DNA of 64,000 nt from Aquila chrysaetos chrysaetos (Eukaryota; Chordata; Aves; Accipitriformes; Accipitridae): contig NW_024470382.1 of NCBI RefSeq assembly GCF_900496995.4, forward strand, positions 434,001 to 498,000, read 5' to 3'. Each line of letters opens with the position of its first letter. Positions within the stretch are counted from its first letter, which is position 1. The notes under the pieces are model-generated. The model did no database searches and was not told the DNA's origin. It worked only from the letters and a program-made list of their open reading frames with translations. The translations under genes and the position numbers were made by a program. This document shows, piece by piece, positions 41,743 to 53,762 of this stretch.

Positions 41743-42308
41743 TGTCCTGGTTTCAGCTGGGATAGAGTTAATTGTCTTCCTAGTAGCTGGTACAGTGCTA
41801 TGTTTTTGAATGATGTGTGGGAAGAATGTTGATAACACACTGATGTTTTCAGGTCAAGGATTTTTCAGCTTCTCATGCCCAGCCAGCAAGAAGGCTGGAG
41901 GGGCACAAGAAGTTGGGAGGGGACATAGCCAGGGCAGCTGACCCAAAGTGGCCAACAGGGTATTCCATACTGTGTGACATCACATCTAGTATAGAAACTG
42001 GGGGGATTGGGGGGGGGGGAATCACCGCTCGGGGACTAACGGGGCATCAATCGGTGGGTGGGTGGTGAGCAATTGCATTGTTCGTCATTTGTATATTCCA
42101 ATCCTTTTATTATTACTGTTGTCATTTGATTAGTGTTACCATTATCATTATTAGTTTCTTCTTTTCTGTTCTATTAAACTGTTCTTATCTCAACCCACGA
42201 GTTTTACTTCTTTTCCTGATTTTCTCCCCCATCCCACTGGGGGAGGGGGGGGGGGAGTGAGTGAGCAGCTGCATGGTTCTAGTTGCTGGCTGGGGTTAAA
42301 CCACGACA
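41743..42308 (+). mobile_element. Solo LTR, family A (copy 1)
   Basis: 566 bp from TGTCCTGGTTTCAGCTGGG to AAACCACGACA, flanked by GAGCA at 41738-41742 and 42309-42313. ATTAAA signal in CTATTAAACTG. The family is a very common ERVL-type LTR in bird genomes (from memory of the motif). Confidence 0.9.
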
Positions 42309-42414
42309 GAGCATCAGCCACATTCGTTGCCTTTGGGGATTCACAAAGTCCAAGCCTGCTGGTAAAGCCATTACTTACAGGAGTCATTCCCCATTGTGGC
42401 ACCTCCTCCTCCCT

Positions 42415-42775
42415 ACTGAGGGGTCATAGCCCATGTGCTCCATGAACTGGCTGTGGCGATCATAGCAACTAGCAATGTGGGATCTGCTCCACTCTCTGTC
42501 CCTCAGCAGGATTTGCTCCCGAGCAGCACTGGGTGTGGGAGCTCACTGGGAGCTGGCATTGGAGGGCCATGGTGCTGCATCATCTCTGTGGGCTTGGTCA
42601 TGACTTGGAGGACTTGTTCTCCTCCTCCCTCTCCTCCCTGCTGAGGGGTCATAGACCATGTGCTCCACACCAACCAGCTGTGGAGATCATAGCCCTGCCA
42701 TGGGGATCTGCTGGAGATAGATGCCTGGGAAGAGTCCTGGGGTGCTACCAGGCATGGACCTGCCTCCCGTATGAA
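42415..42775 (-). pseudogene. Degenerate copy of the RS-repeat gene
   Basis: Phrases such as GGGAGCTGGCATTGGAGGGC, TCATGACTTGGAGGACTTG and GTGCTCCACACCAACCAGCTG match the RS-repeat gene at 62808-63701 (62995-63120, 63283-63360), same relative orientation. Frame is broken. Confidence 0.6.
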
Positions 42776-42789
42776 CAAAACTCTTCAGG

Positions 42790-43188
42790 TAACTGCCCAG
42801 GAGTCATGTGTGGCTTCTACCGAGAACTTCAGCTGTGTCCAGGGAAGGGCAAAACACTCCAAAGCTGCATGGGAGAGGTCCAGAGGAGCTACTGGACATG
42901 GACCCGCCTCTAACATCATCAAAACCCCTCAGTTTTGGAGGAGACTTGGAGGAGTCTGGGGCTACTACCTGTGAAATCCAGCTCTCTCCAGAGGAGACCA
43001 AAACACTCCTGGAGATGCCTGCGAGGAGTCCTGGGGAGCTAACACAAATGGACCCGCCTCTAACATCATCAAAACCCCTCGGTTAGCTACCTTGGAGGAG
43101 TCTGGGGCTCCTACCTGGGAATTCATCCATCTCCAGATGAGGCCAACACACACCTGGAGATGCCTGGGAGAATTCCTGGAGACCTACT
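42790..43188. repeat. ~144-bp degenerate tandem repeat
   Basis: ATGGACCCGCCTCTAACATC recurs at about 42897 and 43049, and GGAGGAGTCTGGGGC at about 42949 and 43094; three partial units. Encoded sequence is unclear. Confidence 0.7.
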
Positions 43189-44690
43189 GTTGGGGATCCT
43201 GATTTAGGATCCTGCTGACTACACCAGTTTGTCACGAATGGGTGATTTAGACTGCTTAAAGAACTACCGCCAAAGGTATTAGCAAAAGTGTTTTTACGGA
43301 AATATGATGTTGTAGAAGTGCAACAACACAGTTCAATGGCAAAGTTCACTCCATTATTTACTGCACAAAGGATGTAACAATGTGACAATGATTCAGAACT
43401 ACCAAGATAAAATCAAAGTTACCAATACAGAATCTTAGTGCACTGTAATACAAGATGATGCGAGATATCGGTCACTTACAAAAGATCTGCAGTGTGTGAG
43501 AGGTCTCTCTGCCTCGAGGAGTAGCCTTGAGAGGTGTCCCAGCTCAAGGGGAGATCACCACCATGCAGCCAGCTGCTTAGCAAGGAGAGCTCAAAGAAGG
43601 CTTACTTAGGCTGTCATATTTATGGAATCAATTGGTTGGCTTGTAGTCAAATTACATGCAACGGAAAAGGTATGCATGAGGCTCCCTGTACCCAGAACTT
43701 CCTTTGTTCTTTGATAAATGAGTCTTGGAAAAGCCACCTGCTATTCCTGTGTTAATCGCATGATCGGTGTTCCAAGCTCATATGCATTGATGCTCACTGT
43801 GTCACTCTGCTCCTTTGTGGGTTTCCAGAGAACAGACTGGAACTAGAAAGATTCTTGGCCCGGTTACAGCTCAGACCTTTACCTCCTTTGGGGCCTGTAC
43901 CAAACTGCTGCTGGTTTGGTTAAGGGGAGGGGTTGAGTGCATCTGTCGCAAGTGGCAACCAAAATTGTATCATTATCTTTGGTTTGATTACAGCTTCCTG
44001 CAGAATACCAGGTTAATCTATCTGCAAATATCCACATTGTCTCAAGAGTCTGCAGGGCCTGAGAAACTCCATCCAGGAAAAAACTCTACAGTGTGGTGGA
44101 TTATTAGAATAGGTTTTATGTTCGGGCTTCTGGAGAAACTCCCTTCCATGTTCAGTGGATGGGGTATATAGTAAGGTTTTGGAAGAATCTGTGGAGGAAG
44201 ACCAATTGCCTTTAGACCTAGGAACTGATCTATGGAAAGCTGCAGGCGTAAGACTCCCCTTTTCATCTGTATGGTCCTAAGATGTGAATTGTCCATCTCT
44301 GTCCATTGTATTCATTTCAAGGCTCTGTTGGCATTTCCAGTTCCCAGCTGCTACAGAGTCAGTAAGCTTGTCAATAGGTTTGCTCTCCAGGCGTACCCAG
44401 AGGTCTCCTTTGAGGCTAGTGACAAACCCTTCCTGGCGGAAGGGCCGTATGCTCACTTTCTTTGGTGCAAATTCATAACGTAGATGCCTGTCCTCGTACC
44501 ACTGAGAATTCAATGGGACAGATACCCAGGAGAGTTGATTTCTGGTAGAGGATGGGCTTTTAGTGCATATCCAACAGCCGGGCTCGTCTGCCTCCGCTGC
44601 CGTACTGTGGACTGTGGCTATGGCCAAATTATGGAACGAATAGGTATAATTCATATTCCACCACAGGCTTATAAGCAAGGCTACCATATT
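43189..44690 (-). mobile_element. Endogenous retrovirus remnant with env-like sequence, minus strand
   Basis: Minus strand 44687-44277 is open and contains a CWIC motif plus N-linked sites (NYTYS), typical of a retroviral surface subunit. Its downstream side (toward 43189) ends TCCCCAACA, a plausible LTR end, and has an ATAAATA box near 43618. The orientation is opposite to the pol/env remnant that follows, so this is a separate insertion or an inverted piece. No complete gene. Confidence 0.4.
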
Positions 44691-44979
44691 AAAACCTAGG
44701 CTTCCAAATCACTAGTAACAGGAAAAACAAAGAGACAGAAATAACAAAAATAACTATCCCTTGGATATAGAGGACAGCACTGAAATCAAAAGGGTTTCCT
44801 GACTCTGGAAACCCAGAAGGCATTGAAAGATCTAAAGAAGCAGTCATGGAAGCTCCCTCACTAGCCCTGCCAAACTACAACAAGCCTTACATGAACAGAA
44901 AGGAATAGCCAGTTAGCCCAGAAAGGTCTGCAAGCTGTAGAATGTGACTCAGCAGAACTAGACCTCATAATTCAAGGCA

Positions 44980-47900
44980 TGATGTCCTGTGCTGGGGCTG
45001 TTGCAGCAGCAGCTGTGATGACTGAGAGAGGAAGAAATATTGTCTTGGGGCACCTCCTAACGCTAATGGTGCCCCATGCAGTGAAAGCTGTGTTAACTGA
45101 GAGGGGTCATTCCCTATTTACCCGTCAATGTCAGCATCGTTATGGATTGATACTACCAACTGAAACAAATATTACCTTAGAACCTGTGTGACCTGTTAAA
45201 TCCAGCAACCCTACTGCCAGAAATATTACAGCTGGAACAGGGATCTCGTCATGACTGCCTAGAAACTCTGGAATTGAAACCAATAGTGTTGCCAAATGTA
45301 AAGGAACAGCCCCTTGACAACTCGGACTTGGTGTTACTCTGCGATGGATCATCCTACTATGAAAAGGGATGACAAGTTACAGGATACACTGTCACCATGC
45401 AATTTATAGTGCTCGAAGCAAGAGCTCTTCCAGGACACAAGCTGCGTAATTAATAGCATTAGCTTGAGCATGTGTTTTAGCAGAAAATCAAACTGCTAAC
45501 ATCTACATAGACTCCAAATAAGCTCTGGGAGTAGTGTTCGCAGCAGGGCTGATGTGGAAAGTAAGATTCTAATATCAGCACAACACAAAATAGCATGTCG
45601 AGAACAAAGTTTGGACCTTCTACATGCTCTAGAAAATCCAGAAGTAGCAGCAGTATTATACCATAAAGCTCACCAGCAAGCTACTTCTGATCTGACTGAA
45701 GGAAACAATCTTGCCGATGGTGCAGCTAAGGCAGCAGCCTTACAACCCTTACAGGACCAACCCAAGATACAAGGAGAAATGCTGTTGACCATAACTAAGG
45801 AAGACTTAAAAAGAGAACATGAAACCTTATCCACAGAAGAAATTGAAAAGTGGAAATCCTTTAGGAGCAAAACGAGTAAATGGAATCTGGACATTATAAG
45901 GAAAACCTTTTCTCCCCAGGATTATGTTGATAGCTTTGGTCAGAGAACTCCACCATCAGACACACGGAGGAGCATCTTCTCTAGAAAATCAAGTCTCTCA
46001 CTTATGGATGTCACCTGGATTGACCCAAGCAATATTAAAAGTCACAAAAGGATGTCTGAGATGTGCAGAACGTAAAGCGAACTCCAAAACAGACACAAAA
46101 CCAGAAGGAGGGTGCCCTTGGGCCTGGATACAGTTCCAGAAACTACAAATTGACTTTGCAGATACCCCTCCAAAAGATGGGCAAACCCACCTAGAGATTA
46201 TAATAGATCAATTATCCCATTGAGTAGAAGATTTCCCTACCTGAAAAGCAACTGTTCAAGTGGTGATTAAAGCTGTATTGAAAGATGACATAACACGTTT
46301 TGGCGTGCCTGAAGAAACAGACTCCCATAAAGGATCACATTTTACAGGTGATGTATTAGAAAACCTGTATAAAGCTTTAGGGATTTGACAAAGACTGCAT
46401 ATACCTTACTACCCCCAATCCTTGGGACAGGTAGAGAAAATGAACTAAAGAGTAAGCTGGCAAAAATTTGTAGAGAAACTCAATTAAAATTGACAGAAGC
46501 TTTACCATTAGCACTATGGTAATTAAGGTGATGCCCAAACCTAAGTCATAAATTAAATCCTTTTGAGACTCTGTTTAGAAGACCAGATAGAATTCCAGGA
46601 ACCTTTGCTCCAGCGTGCACAAGCCTTCTGGCAGGGGATGAAGTGGTTACCCAATATGTCTTATATCTACAAGATAGTTTTAAGGAGAAATGGTAGGAAG
46701 CTGTAATTGCACAAACTTTACCTTTAGGAAACTATTTCCATCTGTATTGAGCCGGAGGTTATGGCATGATAAAGGTCTATAAAACTAAAGATACATTACG
46801 ACCCAAGTGGGAGGGTCCTGTGCAAGTATTGCTATGTATTTATTCTGCTCTTAAAGTTGCAGGTAAAGACACAGGGTTCCACCACTCTCAGGTGAAAGCA
46901 GCACCGAGTTCCTGTCCATGATCCTCTTTTTGCTGCTGTTGAACACAATCAGAGGAATTCCACTACACCACATAACTCCGAGTTCAAACTGGTAGCTATT
47001 ATTAGCAAAGACTGCCTTAAATAATTCAGATTCATTTTGTGTAGAGAATGGGTCAGGTATCACAGAAGTTGCAACTACGTTCCATAGGAGTGAGCACACC
47101 CCAGTCATTAATACATAATGACTCAAACTTGTCCAGCTTTGAGGTGAATCTAACCTATAGTCAGCTTCCCAATATAGGAAAAGTCTCAACACTGGCTGCA
47201 TGGACAACTCAACATGCTATGTGATTCCAACTTTTCAATGTTACTCCAGCAGAATTTTGCATGTATATGGTTAATGCTACTGCACCATCAGTAAACTTGA
47301 ACAACAGTGATTTAATCTATAACATGACAACAAAGCTTTCCTATTACTCTGCTGATATCTATCTCCCAAAAGGATGGTTTCTATTATGTGGACTCCAGGC
47401 ATATATTTATGTACCCTAAAATGCAACTGGAAGACTGTGCACACTTGGAAGACTCCAAGTCTCCCTACTAAGAAGACATACCTCATCCAAATATTACACA
47501 AAAAGAAGCATTTGAGCCTACCTCAGGCTCTGCCGTTGGATTGTGACTCAAATATGTCTGTTAAGGAAAGCAGAAGCAGTAGCCTTAAGCATCTCATTAA
47601 TGGGAGTCCTTGCACTCACACTAGATGCCAACCTCCAACTAACACATGTGGCTTGGATGCTAGCAAAAACTCTGAAAGCCACCTCCACTTTGATTGCATT
47701 ATTACAGGAGGAACAGCAGTCAAACAGGGAAGCAATCTTACAAAACAGAGCAGCCATAGGCTACTCGTTACTTATGCCAACCACTGGTGGGAAAATTTTG
47801 AAGGACTTTGTTGTTTCAATCTCATAGGTAACAGTAAACCTATAGAAGCCCAACTGTAAAACTTTGAAACTTTGGTACAAAATGTAAGACAGGACCTGAA

Positions 47901-48078
47901 AGAAATAGAGCAATGGAACTGATTGTCAAATCTATTTCCTTCTATTACCCCAATATTGAAACAATTTATCAGTTTAGTATTAACAATATTAGGAGTTTTA
48001 ATTATTTTAGGGATTATGTTCTGCTGGTTTGCTCAAGTATGCCCAACTTGTCTTGCTCAAATTAGTGGATACAAATAG
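44980..48078 (+). mobile_element. Defective endogenous retrovirus, pol and env remnants
   Basis: Plus strand, in order: reverse transcriptase/RNase H connection (LLNPATLLPE near 45200; LLCDGSS near 45335 as the first RNase H aspartate), the rest of RNase H (45554-45900), integrase zinc finger (HHQTH...CLRC, about 45950-46070) and core (QIDFAD about 46150; YPQSLGQVEK about 46410-46440), then env with a transmembrane-subunit disulfide segment (LQNRAAIG, GLCCFN, 47740-47820) and a hydrophobic anchor near 47970-48030. The env stop is at 48076-48078. Many stops (for example TGA 46388) and frameshifts inactivate every gene. gag, protease and most of reverse transcriptase are missing. Confidence 0.8.
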
Positions 48079-48110
48079 TATTCTGCTCCAATTTAAGGTG
48101 TGCACAAAAT

Positions 48111-48450
48111 GAAAGGAAGGAATGTTACATCAGAAACAGCTACGATGTTAAGATGGCTTCCAAGACATGCACAATTGAACTTGAATGACAATGACCTCAC
48201 CTGTAGAAGTGGGTTTCCTGCTAGAAGAAACCAGACCAAACTGGCTGAAAGCAGCAAAGTTGCAACAAAGTCTTGCAAACTCGGCTAATAAATAGGCATT
48301 AAGCACACTTGCACAGAGGGTGTTCACATGTACAAATACTCAAAAGTGGATGGTAACAGACGATATCGTGGCTAAAGCCACATAATGGTAAAAATGAGTA
48401 TGTGAATAGTCTTAAGATTGCATATAGAGGTTTTTTTTTAGTTTTGCTCT
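48111..48450 (+). mobile_element. Polypurine tract and start of a possible 3' LTR
   Basis: GAAAGGAAGGAA (48111-48122) is followed at once by TGTTACATCAG, the arrangement expected at a provirus 3' LTR start. I could not find the LTR end or a 5' partner. Confidence 0.4.
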
Positions 48451-50154
48451 TCTCCTTCAGGAACCATGTTCCACACCAAGAACACCCTGAGCTGAGCCTG
48501 TGCCAGGAGAAGACTTCCAGTACAGCTGGGGCTGATGGTGACAGTTCCCACTAGTTGCCCAGGTCAGAGAGATGCAGGTAAGATGCCAGAGTGGGGACAC
48601 GGACTGATTACCACTTCTCTTGCAGGAACAGGGTTTAACAGCAGGAGGGAGCCAGGGCACAAGGGCCTATGAGGTGAAAAAAAGCATCAAACAGCCAGAG
48701 CACAAAGCAGAGAGAGAAGAGAAATAGGTGCCGTCACATGGCTGTGTTGAAGGGTAAGTCTGACTATTTTGTGCAAGATGTATTTTGTATATATCAAATT
48801 AACAAGTAAGGCTGTAATCAGAAAGGCACACAGTTGGCATTCATAGGATAAAGACACCCTGGAACAATTAGGCCTTGATGCTTTAAGGATGCTTTGTGTG
48901 CATTGCCAACCTGGCAAAAATACTCTAGGTCCATCAGAGAGAAAAGAAACATTGAGGATAATTGGACCTAAGAAATGTTGGATGTGACTGACAGAAGGAA
49001 ACATCCTGCTCCAGAAGGTGCCAAAGGCCGCAGGATTGCCAAAAAAGCATGAGCTGGGGGAAAGGTAAAGGTGGCAGGGGGAGATCATGACCTCCGACTC
49101 AATTCCGGGCTGGAAGAACTTGCCCCCCACACACCTGCAAGGAGCGTGCATGCTAATCTACACAGCAAGCGAGGTTAATTTGAATATAACTGACCAATAG
49201 TAAATGAAATGATAACTACTAACCAATGAATGTAAATTTAGGTGGGTTTTTACTAATCAGGTAACAGAATAAATACATTGTTTTTCTTTGGTGTGGTATG
49301 CTAGCTTTGTGGAATTACCACCTAGTACCCATCTTTGCGCAAATATGAAATAAATAATGTCTCTCCTGAGCATGTGATTATTGGCTCGTTGCACACTGGG
49401 AAACAAATCCACTTTTCAGACAACAGCTGGGACAGTGCTTTCAAGGGACCATCTCCCACAGAAACACAGTAAATTGTTATTAACAGTAAAAGGCATTGGG
49501 AGGTCATGGACCAACTGAGAAAAGTGCCTGGCAGAGTTGAAGAGCACAGAGAGACAGGAGACAAGATAGAGAAGGAGGCGAAAAAGATGGCACGTTGAAA
49601 CTGAGGATGCTCAGACTGTGCAGGTCCTTGTGAAGACACTGGTGGCTGAGCAGCTGATGGGGAGGAGCAGGAGTTTTTAATACTACTTGTGCAGGTGCTA
49701 GCGATGTCACTTGTGAGTGAGTGCAGATAGATAGGAAAAGACGCATGGCCTGCTTAGGTGTCTGTGACATCATTCATGGCAGGAACTAGCCTGTTGCTTT
49801 CTCAGGTGCCTGTGATGTTACTGGTGGCTGAGCAGCTGATAGGGCAGGAGTTTCTATGTGATTTGTGAAGGTGGTTTTTGATGTCATATGTGCCTGAGAA
49901 GGTGATAGGGCAGGCATAGAGAACTGTTTTATGCAGGTGCTATACGCATAGCTAAATAAAAAAAAAGTCAATTCCCTTGGTAACTCTGTGCTAAAGTGTC
50001 CTTGCCTCTCTCCTAGGCCAGTGAAGAACTGACTTTTACACAGGTCACCAGAGCACGACTACTGCCAAGAAAGGTCCCTGTGCTTGGCTGCTTACCTGGA
50101 CCCTGTCCCTGCTCACGTCCCCATTCCCAATGCCTTTCCCACTGGATTCGATAT
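48451..50154. other. AT-rich DNA with transposon-like pieces
   Basis: 49180-49370 has two CCAAT boxes, an AATAAATA and a later AATAAA, so could be LTR-derived. 49620-49940 holds degenerate units around TGGTGGCTGAGCAGCTGAT. Nothing assignable. Confidence 0.35.
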
Positions 50155-50709
50155 TGTCCTGGTTTTGGCTGGGATAGAGTTAATTTTCTTCCTAGTAGCT
50201 GGTACAGTGATGTGTTTTGGATTTCAGATGAGAAGAATGTTGATAACACACTGATGTTGCAGCTGTTACTAAGCTGTGTTTACACTAAGTCAAGGACTTT
50301 TCAGCTTCTCACACCAACCCACGAGTGAGTAGGCTGGAGGGGGGCACAAGAAGTTGGGAGGGGACACAGCCAGGATGGCTGACCCAAACTGGCCAAAGGG
50401 ATATTCCATACCATGTGACGTCATGGCCAGTATATAAACCAGGGGGAAAGCTGACCAGGGACTGCTGCTCGGGAACTGGCTGGGCATCTGTCAGCAGGTG
50501 GTGAGCAAGTGCATTGTGCATCACTTGTCTTGTTTATTCTACTTCTTTATTATTATCCCTTCCTTTTCTGTCCTATTAAACTGTCTTTATCTCAACCCAC
50601 AAATCTTACCTTTGTTTTCTTCCAATTCTCTCCCCCAGCCTGCTGGCAGGGTGAGGAGTGAGCAAGCAGCTGAGTGGTGTTTATCTGCCTGCCGGGTTAA
50701 ACCATGACA
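50155..50709 (+). mobile_element. Solo LTR, family A (copy 2)
   Basis: 555 bp, TGTCCTGGTTTTGGCTGGG to AAACCATGACA, flanks GATAT and GATGT (one mismatch). Carries a perfect CRE-type TGACGTCA at 50416-50423 and TATATAA at 50431-50437. Confidence 0.85.
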
Positions 50710-50883
50710 GATGTGTAGAGGGCACAGTAGTCCCAAGTGCTGGCATTTGGAGATGAAAGAGGATGCCGATGGAGAAGCACCTTTGCTCATTTTGCTGTGA
50801 GTTTCATGGTTGGCTTGTGAGCTGGGTGTTTTATAGTTTCTGTAAGTAGAAATGCCTACACATTTCTGCCTTGGTTTTGCCTC

Positions 50884-51036
50884 TGTCCTGGTTTCAGCTG
50901 GGATAGAGTTAATTTTCTTTGTAGTAGCTGGTATATTGTTATGTTTTGGATTCAGGATGAGAAGAATGTGGATAACACACTGATGTTTTCAGTTGTTGCT
51001 AAGTAGTGTTTAGTCTAAAGTCAAGGATTTTTCTTC
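50884..51036 (+). mobile_element. LTR family A, 5' fragment (copy 3)
   Basis: The first 150 bp of the LTR (TGTCCTGG to TCAAGGATTTTTC) then breaks off into pyrimidine-rich CCTCCTCCT DNA. Confidence 0.85.
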
Positions 51037-51300
51037 ACCCTCCTCCTCCTCTTCCTCCTCGTCTTCCTCCTCCCAGGTGCTGGTGGGGGTGAGGGAGGAC
51101 AGACGGCAGTGGGGAGCTGGGGTGGGTGACGGGGTGGCCCAGCCATGGGGCCAGGCCCCACAGCATGCCTCATAGCCACCCGTACGGCCAGCTGGCATCC
51201 CTGGGGACCGGGGGAAAGCCGGTGAGAGGATGCGCCATGGGGCAGGGATTGCAAGATGGGGATGGGATGGGGGGCAAGTTGTTGTGCTGTGGGTCGTGCT
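51037..51300. other. GC-rich segment between two LTR copies
   Basis: CCTCCTCCTCTTCC repeat then unique GC-rich DNA, unlike the AT-rich surroundings. No gene recognised. Confidence 0.4.
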
Positions 51301-51885
51301 TGTCCTAGTTTCAGCTGGGATAGAGTTAACTGTCTTCCTAGTAGCTGGTACAGTGCTATGTTTTGAGTTCAGTATGAGAAGAATGTTGATAACACTGATG
51401 TTTTCAGTTGTTGCTAAGTAGTGTTTAGACTAATGCCAAGGATTTTTCAGCTTCTCATGCCCAGCCAGCGAGAAAGCTGGAGGGGCACAAGAAGTTGGCA
51501 CAGGACACAGCCAGGGCACCCGACCCAAACTGGCCAACAGGGTATTCCATACCATGTGACGTCCCATCTAGTATAGGAACTGGGAAGTGGGGGCGGGGAA
51601 TCACCGCTGGGGGACTAGCGGGGTGCCGGTCGGCGGGTGGTGAGCAATTGCACTGCGCATCATTTGTACATTCCAATCCTTTCATTATTGCTGTTGTCAT
51701 TTTATTAGTGTTATCATTATCATTATTAGTTTCTTCTTTTCTGTTCTATTAAACCGTTCTTATCTCAACCCGTGGGTTTTGCTTCTTTTTCCTGATTTTC
51801 TCCCCCATCCCACTGGGTGGGGGGGGGGGGGAGTGAGTGAGCGGCTGCGTGGTGATTAGTTGCTGGCTGGGGTTAAACCACGACA
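51301..51885 (+). mobile_element. Solo LTR, family A (copy 4)
   Basis: 585 bp from TGTCCTAGTTTCAGCTGGG to AAACCACGACA; flanks GTGCT and GTGCC (one mismatch). Confidence 0.87.
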
Positions 51886-52041
51886 GTGCCCCACAGATGT
51901 GGGGTGGGAGTCAGAGATGTATGGGTGGACGCATGGGGATGGGGGATGGCCGTAGGGCAAAGGGAGAAGGAGACATAAGGGTGGGAATCGGACTATAGAT
52001 GTGGGGTGGCCCCATAGATGTGTGGGTCAGACCCCCAGTAC

Positions 52042-52300
52042 CTGATAGAGCTCCCTGAAGGAGCCGCGGCCCAGGCACCCCAGCACCTGGACGCACCCAC
52101 GGATGAAGCTCTAGGGCTGGGAGGGGTCATAGAGGCGGCTGGGGGGGGGACGGACCCCCCAGCTGCCCCCCCCCCCCCATACCCCTCCCCCACCATGGGG
52201 ATGCTGTGGGGGTGTGTGTGGGGGGAGAAGTCGTTAGCGATGGGGGTCTGCCCTACGGAGAAGTGGGGCTTCACGATGGGTCCCTCCAGCTCCGCCTCCC
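52042..52300 (-). pseudogene. Kinase-exon fragment, PKMYT1-like
   Basis: Minus strand 52136-52042 reads LYDPSQP, a TAG stop, SF, then VLGCLGRGSFRELYQ and a GT donor. The YDPS-x-P-x-SF lead-in followed by a glycine loop is the arrangement at the start of the PKMYT1 kinase domain. An upstream minus segment (about 52290-52225) reads IVKPHFSVGQTPIANDF. Only this exon-scale similarity is seen and it has a stop, so it is a fragment at best; the match rests on a short motif. Confidence 0.35.
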
Positions 52301-52519
52301 TCCCACGGCTCCTGCCCAACCACCGTGCCCAGCCGTGCCCCCTTTGCCACCCCCCCCCACCCTCGGCAACCAATGGGGAGTGAGCCCCATCCCCTTTCCC
52401 AGCATCCCCATCTGCCTCCTGAATCCGTCGGGTTTTCCCCCACTTTTCCTTTTCCTGCCATTTTCCTGGCAGGGGGAGGGGTGGTTTAGGGACCCTGGAA
52501 AGGGTCAGAGGTCGTCATA

Positions 52520-53690
52520 GGGGTCAGGGGTTGCAATAGGGGTGTGTGGGGCCCTTGTGGGGGTTTTGGGGTCCCCCACGGAGGTACAGGGACACTTATG
52601 GGGACTGGGGTGGCCCTATAGGGGTTTTGGGGTCCCCTATAGGGGTTTTGATGTCCCCTATAGATTTTTTTGGGTCCCCTATGGGGGTTTGGGGGGTCTC
52701 CTGTAGGATTTTAGAGTCCCCTCTAGACTTTTGGGGTTCCCTATAGGGGTTTTGGCGTCCCCTATAGGGGTTTTGGTGGTACCCTATAGACTTTTGGGCA
52801 TTCCCTATAGGGTTTTAGGGTCCCCTATAGAGTTTTGGGGTCCCCTGTGGACTTTTTGGAGTCCCCTATAGGCTATTTAGGGTCCCCTAGACAGTTTTGG
52901 GGGCCTCCTATAGGGTTCGGGGGGTCCCTAATAGGGTTTCTGGCAGTCCCCCGGGGAGGGGGGTGGGGTTTAGGGTCCCTCCGAAGTTTTGGGGGTTCCC
53001 CATAGGGTGTGTAGTGTCCCCTATAGGCTCTTAGGGCCCCTACAGAGATTTCAGGGGCATCCCCTATAGGGTTTGGGGGTTCCCTGGGAAGGTTTTAAGG
53101 CCCATAGGATGAGTTTGGGGTCCCCTATAGAACATTTAGGGGCCCAGGAGGGTTTTAATGCCCCTGTGACCATTTTGGGGTTCCCCTCTAGGCTATTTAG
53201 GGTCCCCTAGATGGTTTTGGGGTCCCCTATAGGGTTTTGGGGGGGTCCCCATGAGGTTTTGGGTTCCCTATAAGGACTTTGGCATCCCCTATAGGGTAAT
53301 TCATGGTCCCAGGATGGTCTTAGGACCCTTAGGAAGATTTTGGGGTCCCCTATAGAGTATTTAGGGGCCCAGGACAGTTTTAAGACCCCTGTGAACAGTG
53401 TGGGGGTCCCCTGTAGAATTTTAGGTCCCCTGTGAGGATTTGGGGGGGCCTCTCTAGGGTTTTGGGGTCCCCATGAGCTTTTTAAGGTCCCCTATGTGGA
53501 TCTTGGGGTCCCCTATAGAATATTTATGGTCCTCCAACAGCTTTAGGACCCTGTAAAGATTTTGGGGTGCCCTATAGCATTTTAGTTGTCCCCACGGGGA
53601 TTTCTGGAGTCCCCTCTAAGCTTTTTTGGTCCCCTCTAGGCTTTTTGGTCTCCTATAGGGTTTTTGTCATCCCTGTGGGGATTTGGGGGG
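52520..53690. repeat. Degenerate GGGGTCCCCTATAGGG minisatellite
   Basis: About 1.17 kb of units near 25-40 bp: TTTTGGGGTCCCCTATAGGG. Unit contains the palindrome GGGGTCCCC-like core and many GGGG runs. Confidence 0.9.
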
Positions 53691-53762
53691 AGATTCTGCA
53701 AGGAAAAACAAGCCAGCTGGTTCTGTGGGACCACAGGGTCTGCCTCCTAAGACTAAGGTAAC

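Noticed and set aside
52520-53690. Interstitial telomere
   Set aside because: GGGGTTTT-like runs occur, but the unit is not TTAGGG and is 25-40 bp long.
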